From contig CM055817.1 of assembly GCA_029582265.1 (NCBI GenBank), positions 23,318,161 through 23,382,160 on the forward strand: a DNA stretch of 64,000 bases. Direction: 5' to 3'. The stretch is from Zoroaster sp. YZ-2022. Its lineage: Eukaryota > Echinodermata > Asteroidea > Forcipulatida > Zoroasteridae. Of the stretch, positions 11,476 to 23,290 are shown piece by piece. Positions within the stretch are counted from its first letter, which is position 1. Each line of letters begins with the position of its first letter. A model generated the notes under the pieces. The model was not told the DNA's origin. It searched no databases and was given only the letters and a program-made list of their open reading frames with translations. Both the position numbers and the translations under genes were made by a program.

Positions 11476-11826
11476 TTAACCTCCTACTGTTTGACCATTT
11501 GAAACCCATTCAAAATTTCACTTACCAAAATGGCCATTGGTTTTGTACACACATGGTGATACCATTTGAAAAGTGTTGGTAGCAAGCTTTACTACCATTC
11601 AAATTCATTCAAAATAATGGTTTTTGAATGGTGGATACACTACACCTTGGTGTGTTTCCATAGCCAAATGTTTCAAATGGTGAATGTACTACACAGTGGC
11701 TTATAAATCATTCAAATGGTTTTGAATGGTGGATACACTACACCTTGGTGTGTGTTCCAATAAAACGAATGGTTTCAAATGGTGCATCAACTTGTCTGAA
11801 AAAGGCACCAAAAGAAGGAGGGCTAA
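11476..11826. mobile_element. TTAA-type element in block copy 2, absent from copy 1
   Basis: Left end TTAACCTCCTACTG and right end AAGGAGGGCTAA are imperfect inverses. Copy 1 at 4100-4125 reads straight through the site. The interior has repeated GAATGGTGGATACAC motifs related to the 88-bp satellite at 36053-36708. TTAA flanks with CCC-starting ends are typical of the piggyBac superfamily. No transposase is seen. Confidence 0.6.
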
Positions 11827-11943
11827 TCACTGTGATAGCGTGATATATAATTATCACAGGCAAACTTCTACTGTTACCAAAACGTAATCACCACCCACGC
11901 CCGTTACTGGTGACTGGTAGGTGAATCAGATGATGACGCTATC

Positions 11944-12090
11944 CCCAGCCAAAATTGCTGGATTGATTATTGGAATTCTACCGTGTTGTGTTTTAAACGA
12001 CTTTTTTTCACAAAGGAGTATGAACGTTTTCCGCACCGATTTTGCAGCCGACCAGAAACCGGAGACTTTTTTGTTGGCCAAAAGTAGATG
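11944..12090. repeat. Dispersed repeat P, block copy 2
   Basis: Same segment as 4236-4400, ending in TTTTTTGTTGGCC. A third block copy lies at 32465-32613. Confidence 0.55.
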
Positions 12091-12323
12091 GTCATAAATT
12101 GATGATATTCTTGCGTCGGTGACAAACATTGAAATTAATTTCTTTGAATTGATATTAAATTGAAATATTTATGAGAAGGGTATGGAAATATAACAAGAAT
12201 AACACAAGAATTACATTGAAATCTTTGAATAAACCAAAATGTTTCTTAATTTATTATCAGCAAAGTGCATGTACAACGTGACATACATGATTATGTACCA
12301 ACTAGATACCAGTTAGTTTAAGA

Positions 12324-12589
12324 TACTACTCAAAACAATTTAGGGAACACCGGAATAATCTCAGTTAAAGCAAGATCATTTATTTCAGATAAACACAATG
12401 TTTCATAGAATTGATGAGAAACAACTGCACAATGAAACAGATGATAAAGGATGCATGTAGTGATTACACATTTCATGACATGACTACTGAAAGAGAGAGG
12501 GGGTTGCAAATGAAAATCCCGGTTCATTGAACATTTCAAACCTATTTGATGTTAAAAATCCGGTGTTCCCTAAATTGTTTTGAGTAGTA
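12324..12589. mobile_element. MITE F (TACTACTCAAAAC ends), block copy 2
   Basis: 266 bp. The ends are inverted copies of TACTACTCAAAACAATTTAG followed by GGAACACCGG. The insertion is at TA, and block copy 1 (near 4735) has the empty site. Ends and TA target are like Tc1/mariner MITEs. No coding capacity. Confidence 0.8.
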
Positions 12590-13183
12590 TATTAACCCTA
12601 ACCACCCCAAATCCTGCAAAATCGTCCAAATGGTACTTTTTGGGGGGAAATTCAGCACTGTTGGAAACTGGTACTTTCACCTCTTCAAATAGGGCAAACA
12701 TTACTACCTGGCAAGAAGTACTGAATATGAAAGATCAAAGAAAACGCATGGTGCATTTTGAAGATATGGGCACGTTTAAAAAAAAATGCACTGATGGATT
12801 TTGGAGGGTTCAGGAAGGTTCCTGGCCAGAATACCTATGGGGGTTAGGGTTCAGGAAGGTTCTAGCCAGAATACCTATAGGGGTTAGGGTTCAGGAAGGT
12901 TCCTAGCCAGAATACCTATAGGGGGTTAGGGTTCAGGAAGGTTCCTTGAAAAATAGTGAAACTGAAATCAAATTGTTCGTATTCATTCCAATAAAGTCAA
13001 ACAAACAATTATATGATAAAAACAACAATAAACAAATCATTGCGGATGTTTTCATTATTACAGTGGAAAACAGACGGGCTGCTGTTTGCTTTTTATTCAC
13101 CAATGCCAGAATCACAAGTGATGTTGGTGACTGCTTTTTCATAAGGTTGCATGTCAGTACAGTTACATGTAGATGGCACAATA

Positions 13184-13613
13184 TGCGACCAGCTCTGTGA
13201 AAATGAGTCACAAGTCGCAAATTTGACAAACATACATTTCTATGTAGCTGGAAAGAGTACATCATCGGCTTTAATCTTGGTATGTGTGTCATATTGCATT
13301 ATGGAGATATGGCATTTGTAATAATCAATAATGTGCATAATTAAGACAATTTATTGTTAGGAAAACAAGCATTCAAATGAAAACAAATGACATATTTGAA
13401 ACAAAGTACTCACAAAAATCATTGATTTGAATATTTTATTGATTGAAATTGACATTAATGTAAAAAATATTCAGAAAATTTAGATCCTAATGATGTCAAA
13501 AAACATACCCAAAAATCAGATGTTAAAATAAAAACACCCTCTCAACATTTCATCGCCTATTACATGTAAACGCATGGTGCGACATGTGACTCATTTTCAC
13601 AGAGTGGGTCACA
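13184..13613. mobile_element. TIR element H, block copy 2
   Basis: Same ends and interior as 5422-5855. Confidence 0.75.
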
Positions 13614-13795
13614 TAATGGTTTTTGTATTTGGGTACATTAAAAAACCTCCTACACATGGAGGCCACTCAATCCACTAAATTTTCAGTATGTTTTTCACCA
13701 ACCTTTAGTACATACGAGCCTGCTGTCCTTTCCAAGTAATCTTACAAAATCAACTGTGTGTCACCCATGGCTACTGTAATTGTTGGAACATATTA

Positions 13796-14051
13796 CACTC
13801 ACTGGCCAAAAGTATTGCAACATGCTCAAAATAGCACTTTACAAGTAACAGGTGAGATGATCATTTAATCCGATTTCATCGATCGTGTATTACATAATTT
13901 CCGAGCAAGAACAGTAAAAAAGAACATTGACTTCAAAACACAGGCACTGTCAAGAAGTCTTAAGTAGTGTAAATAAAATAAAATAAATTATTGTAACACA
14001 GTTCTCCAAACTGAACTTTGGGGATGTTGCAATACTTATGGCCTGTGAGTG
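13796..14051. mobile_element. Tc1/mariner-like MITE I, block copy 2
   Basis: Same 256-bp element at the same site as in block copy 1, so the insertion predates the block duplication. Confidence 0.85.
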
Positions 14052-14514
14052 TATGTAGTATGGCCTGCACTTTATCAACGGGAGACCACTTTACCCTGCA
14101 ATCTCAGTGGTGTGACAGTGCACAGAAGGGTAACCATAGGAGGCCACTGGCAACAGCTAATTGCTTGGAGTGGCCTGAATGGGTCGTTTCAAAAATTGCA
14201 CTGATTGTGGAGGGTTAACCTCCTACTACTACAAGGCTCAAAAACAGTCAAAATGTTGATACACTTGCCAAGGTATATCTAGTGCACTTAAAAGTCAAAA
14301 ACTGTCAAACTTTATGTCTAGTAAGTGCATTTACAGGTCAAACGAGTCGACCGTTTTGACTGGTAAAAGCATTGTCTGGTATTGTTCGGGGTGGTCAAAA
14401 TGACCGTAAAACCAGTCAAAAATGCTCCCGTGTACATTTGAGTCAACAGTCAAAACGGGCAGTTGACTGATTTTGACCTCTATAGCAACTTCCCACTAAG
14501 TACTACGTGTACAT

Positions 14515-15243
14515 ATGAACCTACAAAACTATATGAACCTACAAAACTGTAGGAACCTACAAAGCTACAGGAACCTACAAAGCTGTAGGAACCTACACAA
14601 CTATAGGAACCTACAAAGCTGTAGGAACCACAAAACTGTAGGAACCTACAAAGCTACAGGAACCTACAAAGCTGTAGGAACCTACAAAGCTGTAGGAACC
14701 TACAAAAGCTGTAGAACTCACAAAGCTGTGGGAACCTACAAAGCTATGGGAACCTACAAAGCTACAGGAACCTACAAAGCTGTAGGAACCTACAAAGCTG
14801 TAGGAACCTACAAAGCTGTAGGAACCTACAAAGCTGTAGGAACCTACAAAGCTACAGGAACCTACAAAGCTGTAGGAACCTACAAAGCTACAGGAACCTA
14901 CAAAGCTGTAGGAACCTACAAAGCTACAGGAACCTACAAAGCTGTAGGAACCTACAAAGCTGTAGGAACCTACAAAGCTATAGGAACCTACAAAGCTACA
15001 GGAACCTACAAAGCTGTAGGAACCTACAAAGCTACAGGAACCTACAAAGCTATAGGAACCTACAAAGCTACAGGAACTCACAAAGCTGTAGGAACCTACA
15101 AAGCTACAGGAACTCACACAAAGCTGTAGGAACCTACAAATCTGTAGGAACCTACAAAGCTATAGGAACCTACAAAGCTGTAGGAACCTACAAAGCTACA
15201 GGAACCTACAAGCTACAGGAACCTACAAAGCTGTAGGAACCTA
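14515..15243. repeat. 18-bp minisatellite, array 2 (about 40 units)
   Basis: Same unit as array 1 with more units and some length-variant units (14630, 14705-14720, 15075, 15110). The difference in copy number between blocks shows it is length-variable. Block copy 3 would have its array inside the N gap. Confidence 0.95.
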
Positions 15244-15349
15244 ACTCCATAACCCAGGTTAACAACAATTATATTATAAAAATCACAGTAGCAATTTGTT
15301 TAGTGTAATATGATTGTTTATTTTGCCAAACTGTGTGAGTACCAAATTT

Positions 15350-15500
15350 TAACACATCACCCCATCCTTCAAGAACTTCATTGGCTTCCGGTTTCTGAAA
15401 GAATTAGGTTCAACAATCATGAAATACCTTCACTCCTTCGAACCAGCTTACCCTCAAAATACTCGGTAAACTTAATAATTACCAGATTACCAAATTAGCT
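15350..15500 (+). pseudogene. LINE reverse-transcriptase fragment
   Basis: The plus strand reads HPILQELHWLPVSERIRF, the motif just before the C-terminus of CR1/L2-type reverse transcriptases, followed by a shortened tail (SLLRTSLPSKYS). It is a remnant without a start or the catalytic region. Copy 1 of the block breaks inside this fragment, so the fragment was present before the duplication. Confidence 0.6.
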
Positions 15501-15511
15501 AATTTATATCA

Positions 15512-15875
15512 TTAAAGGGACAATATCGTCACGATCAACAGGGCATGGAATTGGAGTGCTCGTTTTAGATTAACTTAGTGCCTGAAAATAATACCCACAT
15601 GATAAGGTCATATTATCCTCCAAAATCCTTCACTTTAGCAAAGAGCATGTAGCCTCAATCCTTCAAAATCCTTCACTTTAGCAAAGAGCATAGCCTCAAT
15701 CCTTCAAAAATCCTTCACTTTAGCAAAGAGCATGTAGTTTCAATCCTTCAAAATCCTTCACTTTTAATAGCAAACAGGATTTTGAGGATTTATGGTTAAG
15801 TTCATCTAAACCTATGATACCGTTTCCATGCACTGTCGAAAGTCTGCTCTGATCGTGACGATATTGTTCCTTTAA
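15512..15875. mobile_element. TIR element (TTAAAGGGACAATATCG ends)
   Basis: Inverted ends TTAAAGGGACAATATCGTCA and TGACGATATTGTTCCTTTAA. Inside are about three tandem units containing CAATCCTTCAAAATCCTTCA. A related element is at 39058-39283. Confidence 0.75.
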
Positions 15876-17850
15876 ACATGTATCGCCCGTGTTTTGGGCT
15901 ACTTTGACGGCATTTACTTATTTAAAAGGTCTTTTCATCGGAACATCGCTATTTTACGGAAAAAGGGATATAAAAACTTTGAAAATAATTTTTTCTCAAA
16001 ATAATCGCGAGCAGTATGGATTCAGTATGGTATAGTACGCACATTTCTTTAGCTATTTCTGGTTCAAAAGCTGGCATGCCCTTGTAGCTTTGCATGGTGA
16101 AGAGGATAAGTATGACTAATTGCGCTGACACTATGTGAAATTCTCTATTGAGTAGTAATTAGTTCTGAAAAGAACATCGAAATGAGGAATGACCCCCCCC
16201 ACACATGTTTCCTATATACAATGTTCATACCCTATATGTGAAAAAGTCAGCAGAATTCCAATCGATCCAGCAATTTTGGCTGCATTTAGACATCGTTTCA
16301 TAGCCAAAGAAAAGAAAATTAAAAATGCCGACGCGCGGGTCTGAGTCGACGTGCGCAGACCAGACACCGAAGACTTTTTTTCTTTGGCCTTAGTTTACAC
16401 TGGTCAACAATTTTTTAAGTTGTCTGCTTCGGAGATAAAATGTGCTATTTATTATGGATTTTGATGTGCTGAATTCAAATATGACAATTAAAATTGCTGA
16501 TTGGCTGTTTCCAAGATATTTAAGTTTTTACATTTTACGTACTATGTATATGGTGGCACAAAGCAGATTTTTAAACCTAACTCCTAGACAACAAAGGCAG
16601 GTGGAGGATTTTGAAGGATTTTTATTGTTCAGTAACAATGCTTAGGGAGTTAAGGTTAATCATGAATTATCATACGCTATTCCCATACGTGTACACATGT
16701 ACATGTAGATCTTGAAAGCCAATCAACAATTTTAAGCATCATTTCCATTCTCAGTGACCCATAATTAGTCAAGTTTGACTTCATTTGTTTCGGAAGCATT
16801 TTGGCTGTAGACCAGTGTTATTTGTCTGTTTTGTTTTGACTCATTGCTTTTTCACTAAATCTCATAATCTATTTCTCCATCTAAATACTCCTTGCACTTC
16901 TATTGAAACCTAATCCCCCTTTTGTCTGGTCCCAAAACCAGTACTTGACACTGCTTTTTGTAGAATGTTTTGATTATAAATAAACATAAGGTTTATTTAG
17001 CCCTAAACATATCTCACGATATGCAAAAACGTTAATTCTATCACCTTGGACAAATGGATTAAAACTATTACAAGAAGTGCGTAGAATGAGAGTGACGACT
17101 GACTATAAAGATTCAGACTTTGTCAAACTCGGCACGAAAGGAAGAAAATTATACCAAAAAAATAGTGGGTTGTGGATACGAATATTTAATGTTAGATGTG
17201 TTGTATGATTTATTATTATAAGTTGTAAAATCTGATTAAGAAGGGTAAAAAGGTTATGTGTTCTAAGGTTTAATTTAAAAAAATAAAATTTAAAAAAATT
17301 AAAAATGAAAATGATATTTTGTTTTGTAGATCTATGTAAAAGTGGATTAATGTCAAATAAAAATAAAACAAGAAAAATAAATAGAAATTATTAAAAGGGT
17401 TATTAAAAGAAAATAATAAGGGTTAGAAGGTTATAATCTCTTTCTCCATCTAAATACTTCAAAATCCTTCAAAATCCTTCAAAATCCTTCACTTTAGCAA
17501 AGAAGGTTAGGTTAAACGATACAATATTTATTACTTTTTCATTTCATTTCATTTCATTTATCATTTCTGGTAATGAAACCAAGGGATGCCTCAGAAAAGC
17601 GCACTTAAGCACCGTGTAAGCTCGAAAGCCTGAGGAAACCTGTAAACAAGAGCGCTTGCAATGTGAACCAGAAACACCGGGGTAAACCCCTTACACTTCC
17701 ACGATAAGTGTTCTGGGTTCTTTTACGTGCATTACTTAATAATGTGACCCCTGAGACCTAATAGACTATTTTGGCAAGTCATTATATATCATAAAAATTA
17801 CTCACAGAGTTGAACCCTGAGAATACTGTCCTCTTTGGTCACTGTGACAA
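15876..17850. other. Intergenic, repeat fragments
   Basis: Contains a Penelope-like terminal fragment (16084-16175), a repeat-P fragment in reverse orientation (16255-16395), CTTCAAAATC microrepeats (17455-17500) and the end of a LINE at 17537-17580 ((CATTT)n, reverse). No splice-supported exon was found. The 67-residue frame at 16442 looks incidental. Confidence 0.45.
16084..16175 (-). mobile_element. Penelope-like element terminal fragment
   Basis: GACTAATTGCGCTGACACTATG and AGTAGTAATTAGTTCTGAAAAG match, inverted, the sequence following the hammerhead-like motif at 58390-58480. Only the outermost part is present. Confidence 0.5.
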
Positions 17851-17851
17851 T

Positions 17852-17962
17852 TTACTGGACGTGTTATAATTTACTGGACGTGTTATAATTTACTGGACGT
17901 GTGATAATTTACTGGACGTGTTATAATTTACTGGACGTGTTATAATTTACTGGACGTGTGAT
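17852..17962. repeat. 19-bp tandem repeat, six units
   Basis: Unit TTTACTGGACGTGTTATAA repeated about six times with T/G variation. No larger element boundaries were recognised. Confidence 0.9.
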
Positions 17963-17997
17963 AAGCATGGATGGCAACAAAGTATTAAGCTTTTATA

Positions 17998-18614
17998 TAC
18001 TACTCAAAACAATTTAGGGAACACCGGATTTTTAACATCAAATAGGTTTGAAATGTTCCATGAACCGGGATTTTCATTTGCAACCCCTCTCTTTCAGTAG
18101 TCATGTCATGAAATGTGTAATCACTACATGCATCCTTTATCATCTGTTTCATTGTGCAGTTGTGCCGTGGCCGAGCGGTCTAGCTTACCGGATTCAAGTT
18201 CTGGTGTTAGCAACGGCCGTTACCGGATTCAAGTTCTGGTTCGAATCACGGCCGTGACACTTGTGTCCTTGAGCAAGACACTTAATCATAATTGCTTCTC
18301 CACCCAGGGGTTAAATGGGTACCTGTGAAGGCAGTTGGTTTTATATGCGCTAGAAATGGCAGCAATTGAGCTGTATACTCCCAGGGAGCTGAGACGGTTT
18401 CAGGAATGATTTATGAGCCTTATGAGCCTTGCGATAGGGATAATAATATAATGCGCCTTGAGCACCACTTAGTTGGTGGATACGTGCGCCATATAAATCC
18501 ACATTATTATTATTATTATTATCAATTCTGTGAAACATTGCGTTTATCTGAAATAAATGATCTTGCTTTAACTGAGAGATTATTCCGGTGTTCCCTAAAT
18601 TGTTTTGAGTAGTA
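17998..18614. mobile_element. MITE F carrying a SINE insertion
   Basis: Both TACTACTCAAAAC-type ends are intact. The interior matches 12324-12589 in reverse orientation except for a 358-bp SINE at 18164-18521. The unoccupied interior can be read at 60712-60975. Confidence 0.8.
18164..18521 (+). mobile_element. tRNA-derived SINE with (ATT)n tail
   Basis: The head contains a pol III A-box-like TGGCCGAGCGG and a B-box GGTTCGAATC (about 18168-18248). The body includes TACCTGTGAAGGCAG and CTCCCAGGGAGCTGAG. The tail has GGATACGTGCGCC and ends in (ATT)n. It was inserted into MITE F after CAGTTGT. A short duplicated stretch near the head (GTTACCGGATTCAAGTTCTGG twice) is a local oddity. Confidence 0.8.
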
Positions 18615-19957
18615 TATATCGACGATTTATATCGTCAAACGTATATATATATGTGACCCGCTCTATCGTAATGAGGAATGTCCCCCAAGGGACCGTTTCG
18701 CGTAAACAAGCTCTGAAGTTCACATAACGTAGAAAATCGCATTGAAATCGATTTTGAGGTTTTTGTGTATTTAGATACCTTAAATATCAAAGTTTGTGTG
18801 TTATTTTACTTTTTGAGAAAAATATCAATAAAGTAGAAAATAAAGACCTTTTTCTCAAGCGTGTCTGTGTCCATTTTGTTGCAAATCGTCTCTCGTTAGC
18901 TCCAAAAGACGAGTTTGAACTCCTTTGTGTAAGCGCCGTTTCGAGCCGCGCCATTATCATTTAGCATGCATGTTTGGTACTGTTAGAAAGGTCATAATGT
19001 GACCTCTGTAATTTTATCAATGACATCACTGTCTGAATACTGAATAATGCAGCAGACGTACAGCCGTACATGTACTTGTGCACGGCGCATCACTAGCACT
19101 GGGCACCGGGAGCGACGAGGTCATGCATTGTATAGTTCACGTTATTCACGTACACGAGTAGGCGCTAGATCGTTGTTTGACAGTGTTTGTTTATCAAACA
19201 TTCAGAGACCCAGAACTTCTAAAGTAATTTGAGCATTGACGTTAAACTTTCACAGAGTATTCTTAAAGACATGGTCCATATGCCTGATAAATTTTGTGAT
19301 TCTAGCCTTTCCGGAAGATTACCGTTGCCACGGTAAGTTATTTCGTTCAAGTTCTGATACTATGTACAGCGCGCCCCCATACATAGTACACGCAGCGCGT
19401 AAGTTCAAACATTTTTTTGGTGTTCGCAGCTCATACTTTTTTTTAAACAACAGGTTCATTTAAAACTACCTTTTTTCATAAATCACTTTGAAATGGAAAA
19501 TTCCTCATGATTCTGTAAAATATTTTCAGTAGTGGCTTTTTTTTAGCTATTGTTTTCTAAAACTGCATCCACCGTTATAAAAAAAAAAGATATTTAGCAT
19601 CATTATTATAGAGGTCGATTACTTTTGTAACACAGAGCGCAGTGTTTTCAGTTACTTAAAATAGTTCAGAAAAGTCAAGAGTAATGCTTGAATCTGTTTT
19701 TTGAAAAGAAAATATGAACGATGTGGAAAAACACTCAAGAATTTCCATATCAGTGTCAGTTGATTATTTCATTTATGTTTTTTCATAAATTAAATGCAGT
19801 ATTTTTTACAAATTCTTCATTGAAGTTATATTATTGAAAAGCGTCAATGAATAAGACAACTCACGTAGTACAAATGAACAAAAATCATTCTTTTCGGTTG
19901 CGATTAAACTGGTATTTATTTCATTTTAATTATAACCACAGCTTAATGTGATTTCGG
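18615..19957. other. Intergenic, nothing firm recognised
   Basis: Starts with a decayed element-H end (18651). 18840-19220 is CpG-richer and holds short frames without splice context. 19220-19957 is AT-rich. No gene call can be supported. Confidence 0.4.
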
Positions 19958-20182
19958 AAAGATACATTGGTGAGGGATAGATTTTTCTATCCTTCCGATA
20001 CGAAAGGAAACACATTTTTAAGATACATTGGTGAGGGATGAAATATGGATTAAGATACATTGGTGAGGGATAGATTTTCTATCCTTCGATACGAAAGGAA
20101 ACACATTTTTAAGATGCATTGGTGAGGATGAAATATGGATTAAGATACATTGGTGAGGGGTAGATTTTCTATCCTTCGATAC
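19958..20182. repeat. About 92-bp tandem repeat, 2.5 units
   Basis: AAGATACATTGGTGAGGGAT recurs at 19958, 20050 and 20140. Each unit also has CTATCCTTCGATACGAAAGG, and a shorter half-unit (GATGAAATATGGATT) lies between. Confidence 0.8.
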
Positions 20183-21041
20183 AAAATTAAAATAACCTCG
20201 GGTTTAATTTCAAGAAGAAACAAAAACTTTTAAGATTTGCTTTAAAAATACAGTTGGGAATCAAAACGTTCTCATAAATAACTTGAATGCAACTTTTATG
20301 TAACTCTCGTAGTAACTGTAAAAATGATACTGTTTTTTAAAACATGTTATAAAAACGACATTTGTACTTCAAAAAGTATGCTGTGTACTTTAAAACATGA
20401 GAAGATCTATTTGAATTTGTACTGAAGATGCACTGAAATGAAGAAATAAACGATCACAGAAAATCTGTTACAAACATCTAAAAAAAAAAGCGTTCTAATT
20501 TGATATGTGTATAGAAAATTATATTTCTTTCAAAAAAGAGCTTCATATTTTAATGAATAAGTAACCATTTTAAAATTCACTTAGCAAGGTAAAAAAGTTG
20601 CCTAAAAATTTACAAAAAACAAGATGTTTTAATAAGCCGAAAAAATATGCTCTCATAATCAAACCTTAAAATTGCAAATACATACATACATTTAATAAAT
20701 GGGTATTAACCATAAGAAAATCTCATTTAGCAGCTCAGAATTTTAATTTTTATGGAATTTTGATTGAAAAAAGGCCATATAATGCATTTATTTCTTAAAA
20801 TTTTCAAAAATTAAAAAATTAAAAATTAAAAATGAACCTGTTAAACCCGTTTTTCTCATAAAACGTTTCTGTAACAATCCCAACGTTGGGTAATTGGGCA
20901 ATGTTTTACCCAACATTTTGACATTACAAAAAGACATTTAAAATAACTAAAAACGGCCCTCGTTACCGTGATTAACATGTTTTAATTAGTGTTTATAGCT
21001 ACTCTGCATACATGTTACGGTATGAGAAATAATCATGCATT
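20183..21041. other. Downstream region of the SLC16-like gene, AT-rich
   Basis: Very AT-rich sequence. A minus-strand AATAAA (near 20787) could serve as polyadenylation signal for the SLC16-like gene ending at 21042, giving a 3' UTR of about 250 bp. No other feature was seen. Confidence 0.35.
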
Positions 21042-21178
21042 CTACAAGGGTTTTATAATCGTCGATATAAAGTGGATGCGGACTAAGTCTAGCAAAAAAC
21101 ACAGTGTAGCAACAACCATGAGACCGCTGAACACAAAGAACGTTACTTGGAAACTACCAGTGACCTCATACAACCAAC
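21042..21178 (-). CDS. SLC16-like, last coding exon
   Basis: Acceptor ATTTCAG before 21178. In phase with exon 3 it reads GWLYEVTGSFQVTFFVFSGL, the family's segment 11-12 region (usually GWLYD.TG.Y..SF), and ends FISTIIKPL then TAG at 21044-21042. It has a short cytoplasmic tail for the family. No frameshift is seen in this exon. The assignment rests on the splice phase and the family motif. It is about 650 bp from exon 3. Confidence 0.75.
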
Positions 21179-21494
21179 CTGAAATGAATAACACAAAATA
21201 AGCTAAATATATCTCACACACAAATTAAATAGATTGTTTATATGTAAGCGACAGTCCCTTCAAGTTTATAGAACTTTCTTTCAGTAATGAAAGTTGCATA
21301 AAGAAGTTTCTGAAACGTAATGTTAAAAAAGCTTTTGTACACGTAAGTGTATAATTTGCTAGAAGAATGATTTTGGTATAAAAGTGGGACACCTTCGGTA
21401 TAGCAGTGTGAGACGTGTGGAAGAGTGTGTATGGTTCTTCACAAAATCAACGGAAGTGTTAAGAAGATAACATATTGCCGATATTTTCCTAATC

Positions 21495-21715
21495 TCTTAA
21501 TGTAAAAGAGTGAAAACCACTCTTTCAACTTTAAAAGAGTGAAAACCACTCTTTCAACCTTATAGAGCGGAAGTAGATAAAGAGTAAAATTAGTAGTGTA
21601 TAAAGAGTGAATTGGTAGCCTTTTCACTGTATTTTCAATCGAATCAGAGTGGGTTTCACTCCAAAAAAGACTTGTCCGCCATATAGCTCTTTAAAAGAGT
21701 GGTTTTCACTCTTTG
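21495..21715. repeat. Palindromic AAAGAGTGAAAACCACTCTT repeat in SLC16 intron
   Basis: Four or five copies of an AAAAGAGTG/CACTCTTTT palindrome within 220 bp, including two direct copies at 21508-21560 and inverted copies at 21640-21715. Probably a small foldback element in the last intron. Confidence 0.6.
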
Positions 21716-21830
21716 GACCGTGAGTTTTATGGCAAGTGGTTCAGAAGTTTTAACTAAAGCTGTAAATAACACAAAAATATAACAGAAGTCCACAGACTAG
21801 AGGATATATTCTTGAAGATTGTGAACTCAC

Positions 21831-22650
21831 CTATCACACCACCCAAGGAAGAGGAAATTCCTATCATGAAGCATTGCCATCCTAAAATGTTGAATTGTCG
21901 ATCATCATTAAATGGAAGGTTTCTTGTCATTACACCAACCACTTCATACAAGCATTCCACACCAAGTCCAATAAGCATTATAATGATCATCTGACCGACT
22001 AGTGTAGTTATAAATGGACACATGGAGAAGCCTACGATAGTTATTATCCCACCAATTCCTGCAATAGCGTGGTATGGTAATAGTTTGATATGGATTACAA
22101 ACGCCGATAGGGTACCTCCAACTATGCACCCGACTCCCCAAGCCGTAGTCAGAAACGAAGCCTCAGTAGTGGTCAGTCCGAGTAACAGTCCGTTTGGAAC
22201 CATGTAGACAATAACTTCAATTGTACACTATGCTGAAAAGCATTCTACTGACAGTCAAAATATTAAATTCAGCATTTGTAAAAATACCCAGACCCGTTGC
22301 TGATACAAACATGTGACAGAAGCTCGCATGATCAGATGGTTTCTGTTCTGATGTTACATCTTTGTCATCAGCAGTGTCCATCGAAACCACTTTTTCATAA
22401 ACTTTAACACCTGATATATGTGGCTTTATCAACATACCACACACAACTAGATGTAAACTAAAACCACCCATAAGAAGCATTGTTCCTCGCCAGCCGTATG
22501 TATCCAGAAGAACTTGAGTTGTTGGACCATATAACATCATTCCGATTGGACTCCCTGTGGATGCAAGGAAATACGCTAATGCGTATTTCTCTTGGAAGTA
22601 GAACGCCACTTCCGCCTTTGTTGTTTCGCACACAAACGCTGCACCTGTTC
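21831..22650 (-). CDS. SLC16-like, large coding exon 3 (apparent frameshift)
   Basis: Polypyrimidine-rich acceptor before 22650 and a consensus donor (ATAG|GTGAGT) after 21831. It begins GTGAAFVCETTKAEVAFYF and has YFQEKYALAYFLASTGSPIG and YGWRG (membrane segments 4-5), a charged loop (DTADDKDVTSEQKPSD) between segments 6 and 7, then the C-terminal half (TTTEASFLTTAWGVGC, WQCFMIGISSSLGG). At about 22220 the frame stops: SIVYN is followed by a stop, while the next family-like stretch (VIVYMVPNGLLLG) continues one base over, with an extra T in CAATTGAAG. The exon is 820 bp, one more than the phase requires. The conserved residues on both sides argue for recent damage or an assembly error. Confidence 0.8.
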
Positions 22651-23290
22651 CTGCCAGAGCAAGGAAAGGAAACAATTAATAGACATAAGACTTATACCCT
22701 CATGCATATATGCTGTCACAAACTGAAGAGCGCCCTCGCTCCGATCAGGCCTCTTCGTAAATACTGCAGTGTACAGTGCGCACGTGCAAGACTATCGCGT
22801 AATGCATGATGGTCTACAGCCGCTATAACGACAAAAAATACAAAACTGGACTTACATACATCAAAATTGACTAGTAATGTTACAACACACAGAACAACAA
22901 TTATCCATGCTTTTCTGAGATTTGTTGTGTTCAGATTAAACGCAAGTATACGTAAACTGTTCGATTATAGCACACATTAAATCACGCGGTGCATGCTGGT
23001 ATAGCTTTACGACAGAAAAATGCAAATCTGATACATGATGTACCCTATGTGCGAGCCTGAATCCAGCTCCTTTGAGTGCAAGCACCAGCGCAGCTACACA
23101 TGGCCAATGAGTGACTATCTTTGCATCTGAGAGGGCGCCCTTGAATAAATGCATAAGGTCTCTTACGTGGAGGTGTGCTTAGATGATGAGACAGATATCG
23201 CCATTTTTTTCTTTTTTCTTTTTTTTACAAAAAGCACCCTCTGGCAAATTTGTCAATGGCAAGCCCCCATTACATTGTTCACATTCTTAC
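22651..23290. other. SLC16-like intron 2
   Basis: Intron between coding exons 2 and 3 by splice phase. GCGCCCTC-containing short segments at 22732 and 23130 suggest old repeat fragments. No exon-like frame was found. Confidence 0.5.

Larger units (their letters stand above)
7513..15409. repeat. 7.7-kb composite block, copy 2
   Basis: Direct tandem neighbour of copy 1, in the same order and orientation, differing mainly by substitutions. It carries two insertions absent from copy 1 (11476-11826 and 12324-12589) and lacks the LINE fragment at 3736-4027. Its minisatellite is longer. After 15409 the sequence continues into a reverse-transcriptase fragment that copy 1 has lost. Confidence 0.9.

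Noticed and set aside
14515..15129. 204-residue and 168-residue repetitive frames
   Set aside because: Same minisatellite as above, with frame changes wherever the unit length varies.
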